Part shown: positions 44,407-56,869 of the stretch, piece by piece
Numbering within the stretch: position 1 is the first letter of the stretch
Layout of the letters: each line of letters starts with the position of its first letter
From: Saccharina japonica
Lineage: Eukaryota > Sar > Phaeophyceae > Laminariales > Laminariaceae
Reading direction: 5' to 3'
NCBI GenBank assembly: GCA_008828725.1
Contig: MEHQ01002684.1
Coordinates: 101,951-165,950, forward strand
DNA: 64,000 nt
The notes under the pieces: model-generated
What the model was told of the DNA's origin: nothing
What the model saw: only the letters and a program-made list of their open reading frames with translations
The model's database searches: none
Made by a program: the position numbers and the translations under genes

Positions 44407-46483
44407 TAGTTATAGCGCGCAGAGGGGTTGCTCTGCACGCGGGTCCCAGTGACACGTTGCCACCATTGATATCATCGTAATCGTTTGATGCGGTCCTACA
44501 GCAGTACGAGTACGTACTATCAATGCTATTGTGCAGTTCGAGTACCCTGAATAAAATATATTACTTGTAATACGTATCGGTACTTTCCACGATCAACGGC
44601 CACAGCGTGAACGGTCTGAAGCCCCGACCCACTCCCCGCCGCCCCGCCTGTCTGTGAAGTTTTGTGATAACAGCACTCGTATGACATTCAATCCGCAATC
44701 AATAATCAATCAATCGTAGTATGAACTACTGCTGCTGCTGCTGGATGATGCTGCTACGACGTACCAGGTACTACTGCACTACTACTACCACCGTGTGTCG
44801 TCATGGGTCTACCCCCTTCATCCTGCTGCAATGATTTGTACCCGAAGAACAAGAACTATCTGCTGCTGCTTACTTACTACGTATATAGAATACGTCTGAC
44901 GCACTCCTCTATACTTACTCTATCGCAACGATATATTCCATAGTAGACATATAGATAGAGAGAGGAAATCCTTGACTCGTACACGGGGTTTGTCGGCTGG
45001 GCGGGGAGCGGGTCGGGGCGCTGCCCCGACCCGCTCCCCGCGGCAAAGTTTGTAATGTGTGGCGACAAGAATACTCTTCTTGCCCTTGTACGCCTGTAAG
45101 AATAATACGTACTGCATTAAATTCGCCATCAATCGCATCAATCGTAAATATTCCGTGTGTGTACGAATACGTACGAGTACGAGTACGACAGTTGTGCAGC
45201 ATGTCAAGATGTCAAGTGTCAAGTATGTGATGCGGAGCGGCGTAACTTGTTGTGTCGTTTCATTTGGCGTTACATTTCGCACGAACATAATGGACCATGG
45301 ACCATGGATCACATGGATCATGAAATCGTGGATAGACTCGGACTCTCTCCCAAAGCATGGGCCATGCGCCATAGAGAGCACGACGATTGGTTGTGTGCTT
45401 CGCATGACACACACGAACGACCGTTTGACCCACTCCGCTTCCTGGCAATTCCATTCAAACAATATATCACGGACGCGCATACACAGGGTTGCTAGCTGGG
45501 CGGGGCACGGGGGTCGGGGCTGCGCCCCGACCCGCTCCGCACCGCCTCGCCTGTGAAGTATTATGTATTGTTGTAGCTTGTGCGTACAGCAGTAGCTATG
45601 CCTGGTATTCATCATGTACATACAGCAGCTTTTGTAATGTTGCCTGACGTTGATGAGCAGCGTCCTCCATGTATGTATGTATGTGCTCGTCAGGAGGTGC
45701 TTGCGCACAACGCAGTTTAAATCAGCGTCCTCCACATTAATTATCGTCGGGTGCTACCGCACATATCATGAAATCGTGGATAGACTCGGACTCTCTCCCA
45801 AGGCATGGGCCATGCGCCATAGAGAGCACGACGATTGGTTTTGTGCTTCGCATGACACACACGAACGACCGTCTGACCCACTCCGCTTCCTGGCAATTCC
45901 ATTCAAACAATATTTCACGGACGCGCATACACCGGGTTGTTAGCTGGGCGGGGCACGCGCCCCGACCCGCTCCGCACCGCCTTGCCTCGCCTGTGAAGTA
46001 TTATGTATTGTTGTAGCTTGTACGTAGCTATGCCTGGTATTCATCATGTACATACAGCAGCTTTTGTAATACTGTTGCCTGACGTTAATGAGCAGCGTCC
46101 TCATGTATGTATGTATGTGCTCGTCAGGTAGGTGCTTGCGCACAACGCAGCTTAAATCAGCGTCCTCCACATTAATTATCGTCGGGTGCTACCGCACAAC
46201 GCAGCGTATATCACCTCGGCTCAGCAGCAGCAGCAGCAGCAGCAGTTGAATCGGTATAACTTTATCTAGCCAATGTCACAGATCCATATTTTTATACCAG
46301 GTACAACATGACGTAGATGGATTGATGGGCTACAGAGCCAAATCGTGTTTGGAGTCGAACTAAGTAGGGGAGGGGATTACTAAAAAAAGATAGAATTAGA
46401 CCTCGAAACAGAGTTGAAAGGCAGGGGATTTGGGAAATAAAATAATTTCCGCGACAGAGCCCAGTAACTAAAGTCACTGGGAA
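44407..46483. repeat. 2.1-kb segment present only in copy B, with 440-bp tandem repeats
   Basis: It splits a family R repeat that is intact in copy A at 3,785-3,795. Two tandem units start at CATGAAATCGTGG (45,319 and 45,767; period about 435-448) and include a CTGGGCGGGGCACG segment, a CCTGTGAAGTATTATGTATT segment and a GTATGTATGTATGTGCTCG segment. GC-rich GGTCGGGGC/GCCCCGACC palindromes recur at 44,620, 45,001, 45,510 and 45,950. The outer parts hold GTCCCAGTGAC (about 44,443) and GTCACTGGGA (about 46,475) in opposite orientation, a possible short TIR. Long frames on both strands are not gene-like. Confidence 0.65.
45001..45041. other. Perfect 19-bp GC-rich stem-loop
   Basis: GCGGGGAGCGGGTCGGGGC pairs perfectly with GCCCCGACCCGCTCCCCGC across a GCT loop. 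Shorter versions recur in the tandem units near 45,510 and 45,950. Such a stem would be very stable in RNA or single-stranded DNA; role unknown. Confidence 0.75.
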
Positions 46484-46485
46484 AA

Positions 46486-46640
46486 GGCACGCTGTGGCAG
46501 TTTTCAGAACTGTTTTTTGTCCGTTTGTGTCTGTACGTGAGCAGGGGCACACACCCACGGGCAGACACCCAGCCGTTATGAAGAGCATCTATTGATGCTC
46601 GAAGGCCTGCGGCCTTCGAGCATCAATATCTCCTCATTAT
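46486..46640 (+). repeat. Family R right half with a perfect 14-bp hairpin
   Basis: This is the best-preserved palindrome of the family: GATGCTCGAAGGCC and GGCCTTCGAGCATC around a TGC loop (46,594-46,624). In the copy at 3,901 one arm has changed (CTTCTTCGCATC). It is followed by ATATCTCCTCATTA as in other copies. Confidence 0.75.
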
Positions 46641-46889
46641 AATGTTAGTACGTACTGGTAGCCTTTAAAGCTGACCACTACTCTACCGGCAATACAATAT
46701 GTTTGGAACGGTGTGTCGGTAAATATTCCATGTTTTTTTCCAAAATAGCTGATTTGGCTATGATCATGCCCTCGACATCCTGTAACTTATTTGATTTATA
46801 GAGTGGCCGAAAACAATTGCCTGATAAAACAATATTGGTTCGCTCAGCGCTGGTTATCACGACTCACAACATTTTCGTCATACTCGTAT

Positions 46890-48370
46890 AGAGTCTCTAG
46901 TTTTTTATTGAGTGTCAGAATATAATATGGAGAAGTTGATTAAGGGGGTCCTTCGAGAAAAATATATAAGAAGAGTACATAAAAAACAAATACGTTTTTT
47001 TGTCAGTTGCAATACTATTTCTGGTATAATTTCCACATTATCATGACTCCCTACGGAAAACGACATTTCTCCAGTTGTAATGCTCAGAATTGCAACCGAT
47101 GAGTGGTGATAAAGAACCGAGGTCATCGTAAACATTAGAGTCTCGGAAGGTGTATCGAACAGACGCCTTGTTCATCACGAAAAGTGCCTATTACTCGAAA
47201 ACGACTCGCCATACCCCTGGTACCCAAGACGAATTTGAAAAGGGCAGTTTCTCCGGCTGCTGCTACTGTTTTGATTTAGATTTTCGACGACGACGCCGAG
47301 CACTATGAATATATGATGAACCTACCTAGTCCCGAGCGTGTTTTAATCGGTTCAGTGTACGCGTCGCACGCCAAAGATAGCAAACCGCACGGACGAGGGA
47401 CGAAGGACGGACAATCCTCAATATTGAGGATTTGTAAAATAAAGGCACGCTGTGGGCACTTTTCAGAACTGTTTTTGGTTCGTTTGTGTCGATCGTGTAC
47501 CCCCGCGTGTCCACACCCATACACACATGACCCCTTATAGAAGAGCATATATTGATGCGCGTCGGCCTCGGCTTTTGCGCTGACGCACATCGCTTAACCC
47601 GAAATGTTGTTGGTGGATTGTGTTGACGATAGTGGGACAACCAGCTCAGAGACCAACCCACCCACCCACCCAGTAACTATCTCACCCACAACGCACACCC
47701 ACCAACCTATATCTGCCCATGAACGAAAAACGGTTTTGGTGCTGACGCAAATCGCCTAAAATGCAAAACGATTCAACCAAGTGCGGTCGTAGGAACACAG
47801 CAAAACGAGAAGAACTGCCAACGCTGTAGCTTAATGCAGTTAGGCGTTTGACCACTTGAAGGCGTCTGTCACGCTCCTCATTCCCATCGTTCTTGTAACA
47901 GGTGAACCTACTTGGGCCTCTAGTTCGACCGTCCGTACCGTCCTACGTGGCCATCGCAGAGTTTAGTATGGGAAATCATTAATATTGCCGTATGAGTACT
48001 GGTATGTAGTGGTTGAATATTTATAAATCGTAGATATATTATATACAATGAGGAGCTAACGATGCGAAGAGGCCGGAGTCCGACGAGCATCAATATATGC
48101 TCTTCTATAAGGGGTCGTGTGTGTAGGTGTGGACACGCGGGGGTACACGATCCACACAAACGGACCAAAAACAGTTCTGAAAAGTGCCCACAGCGTGCCT
48201 TATCTAACCAATCCCTATTATTGAGGTTTGCCGCTCGTCTGTTCGGTTCGCTTCTTATGGCGTGCGACGCGTGCACTGAACGGATTCAGGCACGCTCGTG
48301 ACTAATATATGCCCGCTCTTTATGTGCACCGTCCTGTACTTCTCGTATCGAAAGTCGTGCCGAGATGGGA
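46890..48370. repeat. Copy B of family E and the inverted family R pair
   Basis: 46,890-47,312 matches 4,650-5,070, and 47,326-48,370 matches 5,085-6,130 with few differences. One small cluster of changes lies near 47,645-47,690 (a CCCACCCACCCACCC tract where copy A has CCGACCCACCCGG). Confidence 0.7.
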
Positions 48371-48583
48371 GATCTAGGCGATAGTGATTTTCCTAGCCAC
48401 CTGGTTACCTGTGCCAATTGTCACTGGAATTGTTCATTCAACTCTCCGCTCAAGCTGAAGGGATTGATGCTCTCAAGCACCATCACAAACCAACACCACC
48501 ATCATCAAACACCACCACCACCACCACCAGAAGTAGCTATATCGAAGATGCCTAGTCTAACAAAAGTCCAATCCTGGTGTTAT

Positions 48584-48646
48584 TAGTCCTGGTGGTGTTG
48601 GTCCTGGTGGTGTTGGTCCTGGTGGTGTTGGTCCTGGTGGTGTTGG
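48584..48646. repeat. 15-bp minisatellite, copy B (one unit more)
   Basis: Four perfect GGTCCTGGTGGTGTT units where copy A (6,343) has three. Confidence 0.8.
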
Positions 48647-49018
48647 TGGTTGCCTCAGGTGGTGACGGCGGTGATGGTAGTGCCGGTTGCCTTGCGCTGT
48701 CCTCTTCCGAGAACGAACAGGAAGAAGACAGAGTAGTACCAGGTACCACACAGCCCACCAACACCGCCACGGCCACCTTCACTGCCGCGACTACCACCCC
48801 ACAAACCAAGTAGCAGCAGTACTAAACGCTTGTCCACCTGTCATTCTACCGGGGACGCCGGCTGTCGGTCCCCCCGTAGCTGGAATATTCTCGCAATTAA
48901 AGAGCAAGGTACGTACCGTAGTCGGGATAGGGGGGGAGAGACAACTTAATTACCCCGGATCTGCGTTACGACAAATACGGACAAAGACAAAACATGTATT
49001 GGGAAAGACAAATTTGAT

Positions 49019-49460
49019 TTGATGTGTACAGTAGGGGGGGGGGGGGGGGGTTCTCATATCGTGCATGGCCGTAGTTGCATTACCATAGACCTTCGAGTCC
49101 CTACAATGCCGGGACCGAGGACGGCGGGCGTTTACCTACCAGGCAGGCGGGGGGGTGTACCCATCGTCATACATGGCCGCAGTCGTGTTACCATAAACCC
49201 TCGAACTCCTACAATGCCGGGACGGAGCACGTCGGGTTTTCACCAACCAGGCAGACATTCTTGCACCAAGCGCGAAGTGCCGTGATTTGTTCGGTGAGTC
49301 GTATGAAGGGTGAACTACATGCTACTAAGAACCACTTCAGAGGCAGACTTCGGCACCTTATATGTACTTTCTTGCATATGGCTGATAGCGTTGAATGTCG
49401 TTTTCCTGCTGTGTCCACTTCCAGAAACAGCAATGTGTGGGGGGGGGGGGGGGGGTGGGA
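49019..49460. other. Locally divergent block, copy B version
   Basis: Counterpart of 6,762-7,025 but longer. CCTACAATGCCGGGAC occurs twice (near 49,100 and 49,208), each preceded by an ACATGGCCG or GCATGGCCG segment. Poly-G runs lie at both ends. Flanks match copy A almost perfectly. Confidence 0.7.
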
Positions 49461-51289
49461 GCACTATGTAATTGCCTCGCGGATGCCTTACCATATTAAC
49501 ACTACGTGATACGACCATTCCCCTTGTGCGGAGCAAAGGTTCTCCACCCCGCACAAATGATCTCTCGACCGCCAGCTTTGGTGACCGCCAAAACAAAACA
49601 AAAAACAAAACAGTAGGAGGGGGGCTATATCAGGCGGTGTAGTGCACGAGGATTTTGACCGCCCTATCTCAAAACACCGCCCTATTGGAGTTAGGGCGGT
49701 TGACCGCCCTATTGGGCTGGGTTGCGTTGGGTTAGGTGTATGATTTCCAAATCCCCAGCCGCCCCTGGTCCAGACGTCAGTTTTTTCGTAGTGTCGTGAT
49801 GCACAACCCTGCCTAGTTTCGTTGTCCAACTCTCAAAAACCAAAGCGCAAAGTTGCGAAGGTGTAAAGCTCTGGCTGTCGCTGGAACCAGCAGTAATTGG
49901 TGGTAATGAGGCGCGATTTCAAATACCTGCAGTAGTCATATCTGGGATGCATCACGCTGGAAAAATACTTGTGTGCTGAAACAACACGAACGAAAATCTA
50001 CGTATACGTGCTTTGGTTCGCTCTTTTTGGAGAAAACAAAACGTCAGCATACAGGAGCAGCAGCAGCACCTGTGCCGGCCCGAGCAACAGCAGCAGCGGA
50101 ACAGCAACAGCAGTAGGACACACGAGGCCAGGTCGTAGCGTCGCTGTAATACGCTCGGCCTGTGGGTCTAACACTTGAACCCTCTGTACTCGTACTCAAT
50201 CTTTCGTGTGTCTCCTGCTTCCTCAACGCGACACGTACCTCGTTCGTATTGTTATTCGGCATATGAAAAAATCTAAACCTGATATATGTACGTGTGTCCA
50301 ACGACCGATATTCTCGTAGCAGTAGGTGCCACCACTTCCACTGGTGTACGACATCGGCACCAGAGCGTCTCCGTCCCATCATAAGTACGAGGGTAGGCCA
50401 TACAATACCACCTGCATCATGTCTCAGGGACACGGCCCAAACGTGGCTGTGGTCGACCACATTCTGCTTACTGGTAGATTGGGTTTCGTTCGGTAGAACT
50501 CAATAAATCGAAAACCGAAGTCTGTCGTAGTGTCCAAAACTGATATTCTCCTAGCACAGGTTCCACTACTACTACAGCTGTACGGCATGTACAGCAGAGC
50601 TTACCCGCTCCCTCATCAGTGGGAAAGTGGGCCTTACAATGCCACCTCGTCACTGTACGTTCGGCTTGTCGGTCTAGCACTTGAACTCGGTGCTCCCACG
50701 CTTGGGTCTATCGTATTGTTCGTTGTTCGGCATAATTGATTTCTTCTGTATTTGAAAGAAGAAAAACCGTTGTGAAATACAAATATTGAAAAAAAGCCTC
50801 CGGTCATGTGCCTCTAAAAGCACACGCTGCCGCTCCTAGCTCGACCAACTCTGGACGAGTTACAGCGAAACCAGCACGAGAAGACTTCGTTAAAATTTGT
50901 ACGTGCACAGAGCCCGACGGAACTGGCGTTGGTGCCGTGTACGATGAGTGCGATGTACGAACGTGGATGTTGACTGTGACACACGCACATATTTAGTATC
51001 ATTTTTCCACCCTACACGCCCTCATGCAAGCCGCTATCAAGAGGCTTTTATTTTCATGAAAAATAAATTAAAAAAAGGCTCGCGCTTTGCGCTCGCGCGG
51101 CTCATTATACTGTTTAGACACGGGCTGCCCCCCAGTTCCACCCGACCCCCGGGCACAAGCGACCGAGCAACGCCCGGCTCACGCGTGAGCCCACGTTGAC
51201 CTCAGCCAAACACCAGGCGCCGCCGACCAGCTCGGCGAGAGTTGGGCGTCGAAAGGTGCGCTCCCGGGGTTGGCAAATATTCCTTGTGT
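49461..51289. other. Copy B of the 7,026-9,609 stretch, without the Harbinger element; no gene
   Basis: Matches copy A closely. The empty insertion site of the 754-bp element is at 50,993-50,995 (CATATTTAGTATC). Confidence 0.6.
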
Positions 51290-51360
51290 TTTCTTGTGGC
51301 TCAGCGGTAGAGTGGTCGTTTGCAGAGGGCCGTGTCGTGAATTCGAATCCCACTATCTCA
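51290..51360 (+). other. tRNA-like sequence, copy B
   Basis: Same as 9,610-9,680, with the same unpaired stems. Confidence 0.5.
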
Positions 51361-52039
51361 TCTTGTTTTTGATTTTTAGTGGGCGTGGGTAATTGTATGG
51401 GTTTTAGTGTGAGTTTTTGTTTCGTTTTTGTTTGTGTGGCGTTCTAGCATTTCATTGGTATGCATTTGAGTAGTACTCGATCATGGTGCTGTTGCGTACG
51501 AAAAGTGAGTACACATCTACTGCAAGTACCTACTGGTTTTGTACATGTTGAGTGAGTTGATCGATTGGTGTGTGTGTCGATGGGTTTGTGGATGGGTGGG
51601 TGAGTGGGATGGTGGCACGGTTGGTACGTGGTTAAGTACTTTATTGTCTCTGTGTGGGTGGTGGCCCTCTTATTTGGTATTAGTTTCCTGTCCGCAATAC
51701 CGGCCCCGCCCTGGCATGGTTCGGCGTACCACTTTTGAATCTATAATATTAAATGCTGCTATTCTGTCTGTCTGTCTGTCTGTAATTGAGCAGCGCTATC
51801 CAGAGCGGTTCAGCCCCACCTTGCCCCATGGGTAGGGAGGCTGGGTGCCACAACCCGCAGAACTCTGGGTCCCACGCCGCGCCGAGCCGTGGCCGTGGCG
51901 CAATCCCGATGCAGTTGTAGCAGCCATCTAGCCAGCCTACCTGCTGACTTACAGTTTTGAATTACTGTTCTGGCAGCTGATTGGTTGCCCAAATCCATGC
52001 CAGTGGCTGCTGGCTCTTTCTAGAACATCGGTGCTGAAA

Positions 52040-54842
52040 AGAGCCACCGAGGTTCCGCCAAGCCCGCGGAGGATAGGATCCCATCCCCGGATTAGAAATC
52101 CTTCCATATCTCTACAACTCAGACCAACCGGGGACAAAAACGGCGTTTCCCGGGCCGACACTGCCCGCACGGTATGGAAACCCCACCCCCATCAGTTGGT
52201 CACTGATTGGCTGAGAGTCAGGGAGCCAGCAGCACCCGGGGACGATAAAGTCCCATCCCCGGATCATATATCCTTCCATACATCTACAACTCCAACGGCC
52301 CGGGGACGCAAACGGACATCCCTCGGGTCGATACCGCCTCGCAAGGTGTGGAAACCCCAATACAACGGGAACGTTTCGGTTGCCTGGCCCTCATAGAGCC
52401 AGCGTGCGGCGAGAGTTGCCCCTCGGGGCAACGTCGAAGTCCCGCCGCACCCGGGGATGATAACTTCCCATCCCCAGGTCATGAATCCTTCCATACATCT
52501 ACAACTCCACCACTCCGGGGACGAAAACGGACATCCCCCTGGTCGATACCGCCCCACAAGGTGTGGAAACCCTACCACTACTGGCTGATTGCTGATTTGG
52601 CCGGGACGCTGGAGGCTGGGGTTCATAGAGCCAGCACGCAGCGAGAGTTGCCCCTCGGGGCAACGGCGGGTCCCGCCGCACCCGGGGGTGATATGATCAC
52701 ATCCCCGGGCCAGAAGTACTTCCATACATCTACAACTCCAACGACCCGGGGACGCAAACGGACATCCCCCGGGACTGGTGCTGCGGTAGGGGGGTCATGT
52801 ATAAGTGCTTGTTTTTCACCTGCACAGAGCCACTCGGCCGAGTGACTGCTTTACTGCGTTGTGCTCATATTACCTTTTTTTGTTTTTTTGCTGTTATATA
52901 TGCACCGCCATTGGAGGCGTTGTTAAGCATCGCCAACAAACTATGTTTAGGTCCAATTTTCAGTTAGAATCGGAGCCACTCGTTCGAGTGGCCAAAATCG
53001 TGAAGCGAAAATGTGGGTACCCCCCCTATCATAGCATCAGTCCCGGGTCGATACCGCCTGGCAAGGTGTGGAAACCCCAATACCACGGGAACACTTACGG
53101 TTGCCTGACCCTCATAGAGCCAGCGTGCGGCGAGAGTTGCCCCTCGGGGCAACGTCGAAGTCCCGCCGCTCCCGGCGATGACAAATTGCCATCCCCGGGT
53201 CATGAATCCTTCCATAAACCTACAACTCCAACAACCCGGGAAGGAAAACAGACACCCCCCGGGTCGATACCGCCCCGCAAGGTGTGGAAACCCCACCACC
53301 ACTGGCTGATTGCTGATTTGGCCGGGACGCTGGAGGCTGGGGTTCATAGAGCCAGCACGCAGCGAGAGTTGCCCCTCGGGGCAACGGCGGGTCCCGCCGC
53401 ACCCGGGGATGATATGATCACATCCCCGGGTGAGAAATTTTCCTTCTATACATCTACAAATCCAACGACCCGGGGACGCAAACGGACATCCCCCGGGTCG
53501 ATACCGCCTCACAAGGTGTGGGAACCCCAATACCACGGGAACACTTACGGTTGCCTGACCCTCATAGAGCCAGCGTGCGGCGAGAGTTGCCCCTCGGGGC
53601 AACGTCGAAGTCCCGCCGCACCCGGGGATGACAAATTCCCATCCCCGGGTCATGAATCCTTCCATACACCTACAACTCCAACAACCCGGGAAGGAAAACA
53701 GACACCCCCCGGGTCGATACCGCCCCGCAAGGTGTGGAAACCCCACCACCACTGGCTGATTGCTGACTTGGCTGGGGCGCTAAAGATCATAGAGCCAGCA
53801 CTCAGCGAGGGTTGCCCCTCAGGGCAACAGCGAGATCTCGCCGCACCCGGGGATGATACGATCACATCCCCGGGCCAGGAATATTTCCATACATTTACAA
53901 CTCCAACGACCCGGGGACGCAAACGGACATCCCCCGGTTCGATACCGCCTCACAAGGTGTGGAAACCCCACCGCCACTGGCTGATTGCTGACTTGGCTGG
54001 GGCGCTAAAGATCATAGAGCCAGCACTCAGCGAGGGTTGCCCCTCAGGGCAATAGCGAGATCTCGCCGCACCCGGGGATGATACGATCACATCCCCGGGC
54101 CAGGAATACTTCCATACATTTACAACTTCAACGACCCGGGGACGCAAACGGACATCCCCCGGTTCGATACCGCCTCACAAGGTGTGGAAACTCCAATACC
54201 ACGGGAACATTTTTCGGTTGCCTGACCCTCATAGAGCCAGCGTGCGGCGAGAGTTGCCCCTCGGGGCAACGTCGAAGTCCCGCCGCACCCGGGGATGATA
54301 CATTCCCATCCCCGGGTCATGAATCCTTCCATACATCTACAACTCCAAAAACCCGGGGACGAAAACGGACATCTCCCGGGTCGATACCGCCCCGCAAGGT
54401 GTGGAAACCCCACCACCACTGGCTGATTGCTGATTTTCCTGGGGCGGTCGAGTTCATGGAGCCAGCACGCAGCGAGGGTCGCCCCTCGGGGCAACAGCGA
54501 GGTTCCGCCGCACGCGGGGATAATATGATCACACCCCCGGGTCAGAAGTCCTTCCATACATCTACAACTCCAAAGACCCGGGGACACAAACGGACACCGC
54601 CCGGGTCGATACCGCCTCACAAGGTGTGGAAACCCCAACCCCACGGTTTTGTTTGCGGTTGCCTGGCCCTCAAAGAGCCAGCGTGCGGCGAGAGTTGCCC
54701 CTCGGGGCAACGTCGAAGTCCCGCTTCACCCGGAGATGAAAACATCCCATCCCCGGGTCGTATATCCTTCCATACATCTACAAATCCAACAACCCGGGGA
54801 CGAAAATGACATCCCCGGGCTCGATGCCGCCCCGCATGGTGG
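52040..54842. repeat. GC-rich satellite array, copy B (one extra dimer, one insertion)
   Basis: Same alternating monomers as 10,360-12,440. The net length gain is 721 bp: 274 bp is the insertion with its target duplication, and the remaining 447 bp is about one dimer (217+225). The extra dimer adjoins the insertion. The 416-codon frame at 52,805-54,055 crosses the insertion and the satellite and is not a gene. Confidence 0.82.
52774..53041. mobile_element. 268-bp insertion with imperfect TIRs in the satellite
   Basis: Starts ACTGGTGCTGCGGTAGGGGG and ends in the inverted version (CCCCCCTATCATAGCATCAGT), about 25 bp with several mismatches. CCCGGG flanks both sides (52,768-52,773 and 53,042-53,047), an apparent 6-bp target duplication in a word found in every monomer. 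Inside are GAGCCACTCGGCCGAGTG and GAGCCACTCGTTCGAGTGGC palindromes. Superfamily unknown; non-coding. Confidence 0.65.
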
Positions 54843-55331
54843 TTATTTTGTTCCGGTTCAGAGGTGTACATCACAGCACACTGTTAATGCGAGTACTATG
54901 TGCAACTCAAAGCTGGCGCCACGGGCGGAGCCGTGGCCGTACCGCTAGTCTATATAAATACAATTAGAGCTACGTCGACGCGGATCGGTCGTTAGTTACG
55001 AGTGGACCGTATTACCGCTCGTCTTCGTGACAAAGGGCCCAGCTTTCGATTGACAGCTTCGAACTTTTCGCTCTTCACTTTTTGCTGGCAGCAGCACGAC
55101 TAGTCTATAGCCCGTATTTCAGGTTTGTCGGCAACGACGACAACGCACGGCAGAGCATGGCAAGCATTTCAACAATAGCAGCAGCAGCGCTTTGCTACCA
55201 ACTGCTTCGCTGGAGCCATCGTCAAACAGGTCATCAGACAGAGCTGATGATGTGCATCAGCAGCACAAGCTCAACTGTTGCTGCGATAGCGCATGCCTAT
55301 AAGTAATGTGGCTCTGGGCGCGGGACCTTCG

Positions 55332-55681
55332 TGCAGCAGGGCGCGAGAGCTACGTGCAGCAGAGCGCGGGGGCTATGTGCAGCAGCAGCAATGGGCGAAA
55401 GCAGCGGGCGCTCTGGTGCGCAACCACCACGACGTACGGTCGTCGCTCGATGGCCGGCATTTGTACAGCACAACCAGGGAGAGACACCAGCATACATACT
55501 ACGTACAGCAGGGCGCGAGAGCTACGTGCAGGAGAGCGCGGGGGCTATGCGCAGCAGCAGCAATGGGCGGAAGCAGCGGGCGCTCTGGTGCGCAACCACC
55601 ACGACGTACGGCCGTCCCTCGATGGCCGGCATTTGTTCAGCACAACCAGGGAGAGACACCAGCATACATACTATCAGATAG
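55332..55681. repeat. Two tandem 172-bp units, copy B
   Basis: Counterpart of 12,931-13,280, with the same two-unit state, so this tandem duplication predates the large one. The sequence around it (54,843-56,862) shows no recognisable gene. One cluster of changes lies at about 55,760. Confidence 0.7.
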
Positions 55682-56862
55682 AAGAGCTCATGATGTATCA
55701 TAGCTGCACAACCGGCTTTTTTTGGGTGCAGAGAGAGACACCATCATACAGACGCTCATTCAAAACTGCTGCTGCTGCTGTACTGCAGCACAGCAAGCAC
55801 CAGTACTCAATCAACTTCTGCGACGGTAGCTTAGGCGGAAGATCACATATACGAGTATGCGTTTATTGCTTCGCTGTTGCGGTACAAATAACAGGTCGTC
55901 AGATCGTGGTGTAGTAGCGTACAGTAGTTTCTTGCCCGCTGAATGGATTGCTCGTTTTGGCACTTTCCGGGATTAGAGTTAATTATTCATTTCCGGAGTT
56001 CGGGCACACGAAATAGGCTGCCGCGTTGTATTGTTTGTTGCTTCTCTGCTACTACTGCCGAGTTACTGGACAGAACTACTGTATTGCGTGCTCGTATGCG
56101 TTCATACTGCTGTGTTGCTGCTGCTGTGCACATCATAGACCGTCAGCCTCGTAGTGCTGTAGCGTACAGTACTTGCTTGCCAGGTGAAGACTTTGTTTTT
56201 TTACGTTCTATCTGCGCACGCTTTTTTTATTATTTCACAGGAAATCGGGAAATACGTTCCACAGGGTACGAGTCTCATACAACACATTTACAGGGAGTAT
56301 GAAGTATATTTGCAACGAACGGCATTAGAAGACGGCGTTTATCATGGAAAGTTTCCAATGTCCAGTGTGTCCTTCGTACCGCTTTACCTATACGAGTATC
56401 TATGTGCTCCTTTCGTGCGATCTGCTGTTTCGGTACACGTGAATATGGGACGAAATCAATCGGAAATCGTTCTACAAGTAATATCGTCTCGTCGACCCTG
56501 GTAGAATCCAGGGGGGTCACCGGCCAGTAATCAATCGCGAGGAAACGTACCTATTATAACACCAAAATGGAATAACTCCACGCAGCTACGTAGCAGAGCT
56601 GAATATTGGTCGGGATATTTCACAGCTGACGTGTTTCTTCGTTTATTATTAATACGCACACGGCCTCTATGTACGAGGGCAAAGTGTTTTGTTGTCTTCC
56701 GATCCGATGACAAATATGGTGGTACACATTGTGGACTCGTCCATGGACCACCACAGCAGTATAGGCTGCCGCTTTGTATGGTTTGTTTCTGCTCTGCTAC
56801 TACTGCTGAGGTACTGTGTACTTCTCTTGCGTCGCCGGCATTTGGACGGTTTGCTGTATAGG

Positions 56863-56869
56863 CTAGCTT
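56863..56869. other. Apparent excision footprint of the 310-bp element
   Basis: The site reads GG-CTAGCTT-TTAATT. A never-occupied site should read GG-CTT-TTAATT, judging by the CTT duplication at 14,461-14,463 and 14,774-14,776. The four extra bases include AG, the complement of the preceding CT, as left by hairpin-opening repair after excision. Confidence 0.5.

Noticed and set aside
44920..45735. 271-codon minus-strand frame in the copy-B-specific segment
   Set aside because: It overlaps long plus-strand frames, crosses GC palindromes and tandem units, and shows no domain-like pattern.
52805..54055. 416-codon frame in copy B satellite
   Set aside because: It begins inside a 268-bp insertion and reads through satellite monomers. 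There is no counterpart of this length in copy A.
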